Source: Acidobacteriaceae bacterium (lineage in GTDB: Bacteria; Acidobacteriota; Terriglobia; Bryobacterales; Bryobacteraceae). Taken from it: DNA of 5,417 nucleotides. Position numbers and translations under genes: made by a program. The notes under the pieces were generated by a model. The model made no database searches. It was not told the DNA's origin and saw only the letters and a list, made by a program, of their open reading frames with translations. The stretch is taken from the NCBI GenBank assembly GCA_019245255.1, contig JAFARV010000550.1, positions 1 through 5,417 on the forward strand. The letters are read 5' to 3'. Shown here in pieces: positions 1-4,587 of the stretch (positions are counted from its first letter, which is position 1; the number at the start of each line of letters is the position of its first letter).

Positions 1-1294
1 GCCGAAGGCTCAGCCGGCCGGCGCTCTCGACGGTTAACGTTGTACAGAGCCTCGTCGCAATAGAAGTTGCGATCTCCTCTTGAATGGAAAAGACGTCCGC
101 GAGATCCCGGTCGAAGCGCTGCGACCACAAACTGCAGCCGTCTCGCGCGTTCGTCAGCAACACCGTGACGCGTAACTTGTTGTTTGAGAGCCGGACACTT
201 CCCTCGAGCACATTGTTCACCCCGAGTCGAGTTGCAATCTGCCGAACGTCTTGTGCTTTTCCTTTGAATTCGAACGCAGAAGTACGGGACACCACCCGGA
301 TTCCACGCAGCCTCGAAAGAGCATGGATGATGTCTTCCGTTACTCCATCGCTGAAATACTCTGCCTCTTCGCTGCGGCCGAAGGTGGTGAACGGAAGCAC
401 TGCTACCGATGGCCCACCCGCGGCTGCACCCAATACCCGCCGCTCCGTTGCCGGCCGTTCATGGACGGTGGGGTTCCGGCCGTCGAAAGATCCCGCCGGG
501 CGAAGCTCCCCAATCATCGCTTCCGCCGTTTGGTACCGATCCTTTGGACTCTTCTCCAAAGCTCGGCTTAGTACGCGACGGAAATCTTCCGGAATGCCGG
601 TTCTGAATATCTGGATGTCCTGAGGCTCTTCGTTCAAGATGCGCTGTACGACCTCCCCCGCGCTATCTCCCTCAAAGGGCAAACGGCCGGTCAGCATCTC
701 GTACAGCACGACGCCAGTGGACCAGAGATCAGAACGTTCATCGATCTTACCCGCAAGCTGCTCCGGCGACATGTAAGGAATCGTTCCGGTGAACCCCTGG
801 GTAGCCGTTACCGTCTGATCCCGCCGCAGTTTTGCGATGCCAAAATCCAGAATCTTCAGCAGCCCGTCCCCGGTCAGAATGAGATTACTCGGCTTGACGT
901 CCCTGTGAACGATTCCGCGCTTGTGTGCCTGGCCAAGGCCGCGCAGCATCTGGATGGCTAACGCGACGGATTCATCCGTGGTGAGGGGACCGCGGTCAAT
1001 CCGGCTCCGCAGCGTCTCGCCTGCGTAGTACGCCATCGCGATGAACGGCACGCCGTTCGTCCCGGTGCCGATCTCGTAAATCGTGCAAATATTTGGGTGA
1101 TCCAGGGAAGAGACAGATTTCGCTTCCTGCTTGAATCGTTCCAACCTATGGCTATCCGCCTGAAAGGTCGGCGCAAGGAACTTCAACGCTACATCGCGAT
1201 CCAGCAGCAGGTCGCGCGCGCGGTAGACGTCGCCCATGCCGCCGCGCCCCAAGTGCTCGACGATCTCGAAATGCGCTACCGTGCTGCCGACCAT
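1..1294 (-). CDS. Ser/Thr protein kinase with C-terminal TolB/CadC-like domain (3' end beyond window)
   Basis: Hanks-type (PknB-like) Ser/Thr kinase, probably cytoplasmic; 431 residues are visible and the C-terminus lies past the left edge. All kinase landmarks are present: glycine loop GRGGMGDVY (16-24), VALK lysine K38, helix-C E57, catalytic HRDVKPSN (130-137), DFG (150-152), SPE (176-178), DLWSTGVVLYEM (189-200), and the domain-ending arginine near R253. The HRD arginine makes it an RD kinase. A hydrophilic linker (about 266-294) shows no membrane helix. From 296 the protein reads SVAVLPF, then YFSDGVTEDI, VVSRTSAFEFKGK, VLEGSVR, LWSQRFDR and FSIQEEIA, the pattern of the TolB/CadC-like domain that in many soil bacteria precedes TPR repeats; any TPRs would be outside the window. 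The ATG at 1294 gives the usual short N-terminus before the glycine loop, and an in-frame TAA lies only two codons upstream. It is the last visible gene of the isoprenoid operon. The substrate is unknown. Confidence 0.95.
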   Translation of the reverse strand, partial: MVGSTVAHFEIVEHLGRGGMGDVYRARDLLLDRDVALKFLAPTFQADSHRLERFKQEAKSVSSLDHPNICTIYEIGTGTNGVPFIAMAYYAGETLRSRIDRGPLTTDESVALAIQMLRGLGQAHKRGIVHRDVKPSNLILTGDGLLKILDFGIAKLRRDQTVTATQGFTGTIPYMSPEQLAGKIDERSDLWSTGVVLYEMLTGRLPFEGDSAGEVVQRILNEEPQDIQIFRTGIPEDFRRVLSRALEKSPKDRYQTAEAMIGELRPAGSFDGRNPTVHERPATERRVLGAAAGGPSVAVLPFTTFGRSEEAEYFSDGVTEDIIHALSRLRGIRVVSRTSAFEFKGKAQDVRQIATRLGVNNVLEGSVRLSNNKLRVTVLLTNARDGCSLWSQRFDRDLADVFSIQEEIATSIATRLCTTLTVESAGRLSLR

Positions 1295-1303
1295 CTCCCA
1301 TTA
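1292..1303 (-). other. Synthase stop / kinase start junction (likely translational coupling)
   Basis: On the minus strand the sequence reads TAATGGGAGATG. The TAA (1303-1301) ends the isoprenoid synthase and the last ATG (1294-1292) starts the kinase. The two frames are the same, separated by the stop and two codons (TGG GAG). A second ATG overlapping the TAA is out of the kinase frame. The only purine-rich SD-like bases (GGGAG) abut the start with no spacer, so independent initiation looks poor and reinitiation after the synthase stop is the likelier route. Confidence 0.5.
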
Positions 1304-2245
1304 ACCGCTTCCGATTGTAGCGATCCGTCCAAGCGTGGCTGAAACGAACCGCAACTCACTCGCGACTCGAGCGTATCTCGCGCTCAAATCACTTTGCATT
1401 TCAGGTACCTTAATCCGCGATGCGAGTTCGGTTGCTTTGGTTGCGAGCTGATCCAATACTTCAACTGACCAATCGAAGCCTTCGCGCAGCATCCAGTGCG
1501 GGATGTCCTCCTCGGGCGTCTTTCGCTTTGCCGCCTCCGAAAGCAGGTAAGTTGCCGTTCCGTTGCTCAAATCCCGGTGCCAGTCCATCACGTCGTCCCG
1601 CATCTGATTCCATGTGCTGAAAGCTGTCCACATTTCCGACCATTTGTCGAACTCTTCGTGCCTGTTGTAGCGGCAAATTACGGCGGCTATTGGAATAATT
1701 GCTGCGCAGCTCTTCTGGGCGGCAAGCCGCATAAACTCGCCAAAACCTACGTCCTTGAGCGACAAATCCTCGATCGTTACTTCCGTCGTACGATCGATTA
1801 ATTCGTAGAAGTATTCCCAAAAGCGACTCCGGCCGCTGAAAAGCGTCTGAAAACCGCCCTGAAATCTCGAATGTAGAAAGGTAAGTACCGGCAATAGTTC
1901 GGGTGAATTACAGTGCCTGTCCATTGCATCGTCAAGCAGGCGGACGTAGTAAAGAAGATTGATTGACGAATACATCAACTCCGATTGAAACTCTATATCG
2001 GGCGATGGAGAAAGCGACTGCTCAACCCACCAGGGGAAAAGAAAAACCGGCGTAGAAAGCGGGTTTAGAAAGAGGCTCTCGGGAACTGAACCGCCAAGTT
2101 CCTTGGCCCGTCGCCAGAAGTGCCGGTAAGCAACGGGACATCGCTTGAAATCGTCCTGTAACCGGCGCAGAGTCTTGCGAACGGCTTCAGCCAGGTTCAG
2201 GCCCGCAGCACTGGCCTGCGATGTCGGGCCGTTAACGGCATCCAT
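1301..2245 (-). CDS. Class I isoprenoid-synthase-fold enzyme (polyprenyl synthase / terpene synthase-like)
   Basis: 314 residues, no signal peptide or clear membrane helix, so probably soluble. Two aspartate-rich motifs mark the class I all-alpha isoprenoid synthase fold, which binds an allylic diphosphate through Mg2+: DDAMD (105-109, in LLYYVRLLDDAMD) and DDVMD (217-221, in WNQMRDDVMDWHRDLSNG). K178-S179 (AAQKSCAAI) sits where trans-prenyltransferases carry their K-T motif, and DLSNGTATYLL (225-235) resembles the DLxxGKxTLPL segment after their second motif. The N-terminal GGKRxRP and the RRG after the first DDxxD, both used for isopentenyl diphosphate binding and chain elongation, are absent; the NSE triad of bacterial terpene cyclases is not seen either. 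It may therefore be a cyclase, a condensing enzyme or a prenyl transferase to another acceptor, rather than a standard FPP/GGPP synthase. The start lies 2 nt after the small-peptide stop without a clear SD, implying coupled translation. Fold confidence is good; reaction and product are unknown. Confidence 0.86.
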   Translation of the reverse strand: MDAVNGPTSQASAAGLNLAEAVRKTLRRLQDDFKRCPVAYRHFWRRAKELGGSVPESLFLNPLSTPVFLFPWWVEQSLSPSPDIEFQSELMYSSINLLYYVRLLDDAMDRHCNSPELLPVLTFLHSRFQGGFQTLFSGRSRFWEYFYELIDRTTEVTIEDLSLKDVGFGEFMRLAAQKSCAAIIPIAAVICRYNRHEEFDKWSEMWTAFSTWNQMRDDVMDWHRDLSNGTATYLLSEAAKRKTPEEDIPHWMLREGFDWSVEVLDQLATKATELASRIKVPEMQSDLSARYARVASELRFVSATLGRIATIGSG

Positions 2246-2250
2246 TTCTA
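2243..2250 (-). other. Peptide stop / synthase start junction (likely translational coupling)
   Basis: The minus strand reads TAGAAATG: the peptide stop TAG, two bases, then the synthase ATG. The frames differ, so read-through would not make a fusion. The preceding bases (GACTCCGTC) hold no recognisable Shine-Dalgarno sequence. Synthase translation therefore probably depends on ribosomes finishing the peptide. Confidence 0.5.
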
Positions 2251-2445
2251 GACGGAGTCAATTGTCGTATCGAAAATCCGCGCCAGCTCTTCGAGATCCT
2301 TCTTCAGGTTTGTCAAAACCTGGAGTATGTCTTCACTAGGCTGAATGCCAACGCTCTGGAGCGCACTCGAGGGATTTTGCATCAGCTGATTCCTGAAATT
2401 CTGATCCGTGATCAACTTCAACCTTAACTGGTCAAACTCATTCAT
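2248..2445 (-). CDS. Small NHLP/Nif11/Os1348-like leader-type protein, 65 aa
   Basis: A 65-residue acidic, helical protein. Residues 8-34 (RLKLITDQNFRNQL, then MQNPSSALQSVGI) follow the pattern of the nitrile-hydratase-like/Nif11-like leader peptides of RiPP precursors and of the stand-alone Os1348-type proteins: a short helix, F-R-x-x-L, NP-x-x-AL, a turn ending in GI, then an acidic start (PSED) to the next helix. Residues 37-59 form a second amphipathic helix. Unlike most RiPP precursors it has no GG/GA cleavage site, no Cys and almost no core; it ends DTTIDSV, leaving only two Thr and one Ser as modifiable tail residues. It is believed real because it has a strong SD (GGAGG, 8 nt from the ATG) and abuts the synthase gene by 2 nt. 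It could be a leader-like partner or carrier for the enzyme, or a precursor with a tiny core. The family call rests on pattern recognition only and is moderate; the CDS call is firmer. Confidence 0.8.
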   Translation of the reverse strand: MNEFDQLRLKLITDQNFRNQLMQNPSSALQSVGIQPSEDILQVLTNLKKDLEELARIFDTTIDSV

Positions 2446-2453
2446 GACACCAC

Positions 2454-2458
2454 CCTCC
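2454..2458 (-). promoter_or_regulatory. Strong ribosome binding site of the 65-aa peptide
   Basis: The minus strand has GGAGG (within CCGGAGGGTGG) 8 nt before the ATG at 2445, a near-ideal Shine-Dalgarno site and the best in the window. It fixes the start of the small gene and suggests the peptide is made at a higher level than the genes coupled behind it. Confidence 0.8.
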
Positions 2459-2492
2459 GGAATGAACTTACAACTTCGAATTCAGAGCTTTG

Positions 2493-2522
2493 ATTTCAGC
2501 ACGGACCGTCCGTACCAGTCAA
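2493..2522 (-). promoter_or_regulatory. Candidate sigma70-type promoter for the peptide-synthase-kinase operon
   Basis: On the minus strand TTGACT (2522-2517, 5 of 6 to the -35 consensus) is followed after 18 bp by TGAAAT (2498-2493, 4 of 6 to the -10 consensus). A start near 2486 would give a leader of about 40 nt carrying the GGAGG site. The promoter overlaps the last codons and stop of the DUF418 gene, so the downstream operon could be transcribed on its own. This was found by eye; a chance match is possible. Confidence 0.38.
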
Positions 2523-3908
2523 GAGCGGCTGCGCTGCGGCTTGCGATATTACGTCGGGTGTTCGAAGACGCATGGGCTGCCGCTTCCAATAAGTCAACGA
2601 GCGCCAGCACCATTCGAGAGGTCCAAATTGGAAATGCCGCAGCCAGATAGAGCTCCAAACCAACCCTATGACCCAGATACCGGCAACGATGTAATAGAGC
2701 TGAAATCGCTGCATACGGTCGTAAAATCGGAACCCGTATCCGGTAAACAGGAATGCCGTAATCACCGACTGCAGAATGTAATTGCTCAAGGCCAGTTGCC
2801 CGGCCGCACCGAGGCCTCTCATGAGTGGCTTGAACCATCCTGCCTTCAGGACGAGCATGACAACCGAGAGGTGTCCGGCAGCGACTAAAAACCTGCCGGG
2901 ATCCAGAAATGCATTCGAGAGCCCATAAGCAACCGGATCGAAGTGGTTCCTGACAATCATCCAGGCGGTATAAACGTTCACTGGAACACCAACGCCGTAT
3001 CCCACGACAAGCAGACTCAGGTAAAACCTGCGGGAGCGTTTGCCCGAGAGTACATCCAGCTTGATCAATCCCATTCCCAGAAACATCATGCTCCAGATGT
3101 CAAAGTTGTCTGGACTGTAATACGGCGCGTTATGGAACAAATTAAACACCACACTCGCCCTTATAGCGATCACTTTTAGCGGATTGCCGCGCCATTGATC
3201 CGCATCATGAGCGAGTTCCTCGGCAGTCGGCCGCATGATTTTCCGCCACCGCTCGTACTGTGCTTTTGCCGTCTGCTGTTCATCGGAAAGTTTGGTTCCC
3301 CCAGCTTCGATCTGCTCGGCTGCAGTCCCTCTCCGAATGGTGTCGCGCAATTCAAATGCGGTGCCCACGTACATTGCCGAATCGAGGAGCACGAGAACGG
3401 CGCCGATGATCACCAGTTTCTTAGCCCGCAAGTTGCGGAAAGGATAAAGCAGCAGCCCGCACAGGGCGTACGCGTAGAGAATGTCCCCGTACCAGAGCAG
3501 ATAAGCGTGAACGATACCGAATACAAGCAGCCACAGCGTGCGCCGATAGTAAATATCGGCAGCGTCCTGGCGTCCCTCCAACCGCGAGGTCAGCAACACG
3601 ACACTGGACCCAAAAATCATCGAAAACAGGCAGCGCATCTTGCCATCTGCAATGATGTGCATCGTCACCCACATCCAAAGGTTTGCGCCTTTGTCACCTC
3701 CGATGATTGTCGGGTCGATATAGGCGCCGCCATACACACCCATCCCGACGATATTCATCAGCAGAATGCCGAGCACGGCAAAACCTCGAATGCAGTCAAG
3801 CGCAGTAATCCTGGCCGCTCGGGAAATGGGCCGTGCCGGCGATACGGGCTCGCCAATCGCCTCGCCACCGGGTGCAATGCTGTATGGACTGCTCTCTACC
3901 GATGCCAT
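2496..3908 (-). CDS. DUF418 family (YeiB-like) polytopic membrane protein
   Basis: 470-residue inner-membrane protein. The N-terminus has a hydrophilic Pro/Ser-rich tail (1-30), then RITALDCIRGFAVLGILLMNI (from 33), the RxxxLDxxRGxAxLGILLxNI signature of this family and of related acyltransferase-3-like proteins. Hydrophobic segments lie at about 41-58, 93-107, 125-140, 144-158, 165-183, 273-285, 297-318, 338-355, 367-391 and 405-423. A long soluble stretch (about 185-245), charged and rich in Gln/Glu, sits between the two halves. The DUF418 domain is C-terminal (about 280-447): ALSNYILQS (373-381) and the closing FGPLEWCWRSLTYW (428-441) are diagnostic. Family members are mostly uncharacterised; a transport or envelope-modification role is often suggested but unproved. 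AAGGG lies 4 nt before the ATG, a moderate SD. The peptide gene follows after 50 bp, so co-transcription is possible. A functional link with the isoprenoid genes is not shown by the sequence. Confidence 0.93.
   Translation of the reverse strand: MASVESSPYSIAPGGEAIGEPVSPARPISRAARITALDCIRGFAVLGILLMNIVGMGVYGGAYIDPTIIGGDKGANLWMWVTMHIIADGKMRCLFSMIFGSSVVLLTSRLEGRQDAADIYYRRTLWLLVFGIVHAYLLWYGDILYAYALCGLLLYPFRNLRAKKLVIIGAVLVLLDSAMYVGTAFELRDTIRRGTAAEQIEAGGTKLSDEQQTAKAQYERWRKIMRPTAEELAHDADQWRGNPLKVIAIRASVVFNLFHNAPYYSPDNFDIWSMMFLGMGLIKLDVLSGKRSRRFYLSLLVVGYGVGVPVNVYTAWMIVRNHFDPVAYGLSNAFLDPGRFLVAAGHLSVVMLVLKAGWFKPLMRGLGAAGQLALSNYILQSVITAFLFTGYGFRFYDRMQRFQLYYIVAGIWVIGLVWSSIWLRHFQFGPLEWCWRSLTYWKRQPMRLRTPDVISQAAAQPLLTGTDGPC
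2499..2515. repeat. 17-bp palindrome in the promoter spacer (operator candidate)
   Basis: On the plus strand ACGGAC-C-GTCCGT (2501-2513) is a perfect inverted repeat with a one-base centre at 2507. It extends to 8-bp arms with one mismatch (2499-2515). It fills 17 of the 18 bases between the candidate -35 and -10, where a dimeric repressor or MerR-like activator would bind. The one-base centre argues against an RNA hairpin. It also encodes the C-terminal TDGPC of the DUF418 protein, and a 6-bp-arm palindrome can arise by chance in a few kilobases. Confidence 0.4.
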
Positions 3909-3946
3909 TGATCCCTTGACACGGTATTCTAGCCGATAATTGGAAT
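3909..3946. promoter_or_regulatory. Divergent 38-bp gap between DUF418 gene and the plus-strand gene
   Basis: The starts of two divergent genes are only 38 bp apart, so their promoters must overlap each other or the coding regions. On the plus strand a perfect TTGACA stands at 3916-3921, but the best -10-like bases (GATAAT, 3935-3940) are only 13 bp away, too close for a standard promoter. On the minus strand TAGAAT (3931-3926) could be a -10 for the DUF418 gene, without a good -35. I regard the region as promoter-bearing by position, with no element firmly assigned. Confidence 0.3.
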
Positions 3947-4546
3947 GTGACAGACCAACTTTTCCTGTCTATCTGGCTGGACGCAACAGGACGCCGCAAC
4001 CGTCTTCGTCAATTTGACAAATTGTTGCGTCTCTTCCCGTTCTCGCAGGGCGCGGAGCAACCGCAATCGACGGTTTCCATATTTGCCGTCGACAGTACTG
4101 AACCGCCGCTCCTGGAACGTCCGATCAACGGCCCGGTCGATCTTGCAGAGGTGACGAGCATCTTCTCCGAGTACTCGGGTGACGACGTCGCTTATGAGCT
4201 GGAGACATGGTGGGACTTATGGATCTTTGACGACGATTGGACGCTTGCGCCCGCCCGCGCTGTTCTGTCATGTTTTGGCCCGGAGTTCGATAACGGAACC
4301 AGTGAACAGAAGGCCGGACAGGAAGACCTTCGGATCGACTTCGGAGTTGATAGCCACTACTTGCCCGATCTCCACATTCCTGGAAGCTCGAGGTTAGTTG
4401 AATCAAACGTCAAGAGCCTCCTGCGGCTGGTTCACGAAATCGACAATAATCTGGCGGTGGCGCAGCGCCGTCTCCAGACCGAGTCGGGCGAAAACTTCGC
4501 GGACCGTCTGCAATCGGCGATCAATCCGTCCGCGCGTGTGCAGTGA
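3947..4546 (+). CDS. Conserved hypothetical protein, Trp/Asp-rich centre, 199 aa
   Basis: Function not recognised. It is a soluble, acidic, 199-residue protein without signal peptide, membrane helix or Cys motif (one Cys, C109). Visible sections: an N-terminal SIWLDATGRRNRLRQFDKLLRLFPFS (8-33) that looks like strand-helix; SIFAVDSTEPPLLERPI (44-60); a striking aromatic-acidic centre WWDLWIFDDDW (88-98) followed by LAPARAVLSCFGPEF; then LRIDFGVDSHYLP (128-140) and a C-terminal helix NVKSLLRLVHEIDNNL (154-169) ending in ESGENFADRLQ. From memory it resembles small uncharacterised proteins of Acidobacteriota, but I cannot check this. The start is taken as GTG at 3947, because a TGA lies in frame at 3917-3919 and no ATG follows for the rest of the gene; the SD is poor. 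It stands alone on the plus strand, divergent from the DUF418 gene and convergent with the beta-barrel gene. Confidence 0.85.
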   Translation: MTDQLFLSIWLDATGRRNRLRQFDKLLRLFPFSQGAEQPQSTVSIFAVDSTEPPLLERPINGPVDLAEVTSIFSEYSGDDVAYELETWWDLWIFDDDWTLAPARAVLSCFGPEFDNGTSEQKAGQEDLRIDFGVDSHYLPDLHIPGSSRLVESNVKSLLRLVHEIDNNLAVAQRRLQTESGENFADRLQSAINPSARVQ

Positions 4547-4587
4547 GACATCCCCGCTACATCTCAAAATAGCCCTAGCGGAATGTC
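4547..4587. repeat. Imperfect inverted repeat at the convergent gene ends (possible terminator)
   Basis: GACAT (4547-4551) plus CCGCTA (4554-4559) can pair with TAGCGG (4576-4581) plus ATGTC (4583-4587), leaving a small internal loop and a 16-nt apical loop. It begins directly after the plus-strand stop codon; its loop contains the stop of the minus-strand gene. No T-run follows on either strand, so it is not a classical Rho-independent terminator, though its position between convergent genes suits a bidirectional transcript end. Confidence 0.3.

Noticed and set aside
84..623. Plus-strand open frame of 179 codons
   Set aside because: It is antisense to the kinase, whose motifs continue through this region (SVAVLPF domain). 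The product is Ser/Arg-rich without recognisable structure.
1461..1820. Minus-strand open frame of 119 codons inside the synthase gene
   Set aside because: It overlaps the second DDxxD region of the synthase in another frame. It is Arg/Gly-rich with no motif, so it is a shadow of the synthase.
2248..2445. Reading the small gene as a full lanthipeptide or thiopeptide precursor
   Set aside because: There is no Cys, no cleavage motif and no modifying enzyme of those classes in the window; only the leader-like part is supported.
2482..2838. Minus-strand open frame of 118 codons overlapping the end of the DUF418 gene
   Set aside because: The real frame carries the diagnostic FGPLEW...LTYW ending. 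This alternative frame has no membrane pattern or family signature.
3195..3911. Plus-strand open frame of 238 codons
   Set aside because: It lies wholly antisense to the DUF418 gene, whose family motifs and membrane segments are clear. The predicted product is low in order, rich in His/Gln/Pro/Arg and shows no domain.
3916..3940. TTGACA ... GATAAT as a complete promoter for the plus-strand gene
   Set aside because: The spacer is only 13 bp, too short for a sigma70 promoter. Other -10 candidates at proper spacing are poor, so only the region is listed.
4125..4406. Minus-strand open frame of 93 codons opposite the 199-aa gene
   Set aside because: Arg/Ser-rich shadow product. The plus-strand frame has a convincing mix of hydrophobic and acidic segments and spans the complete interval.
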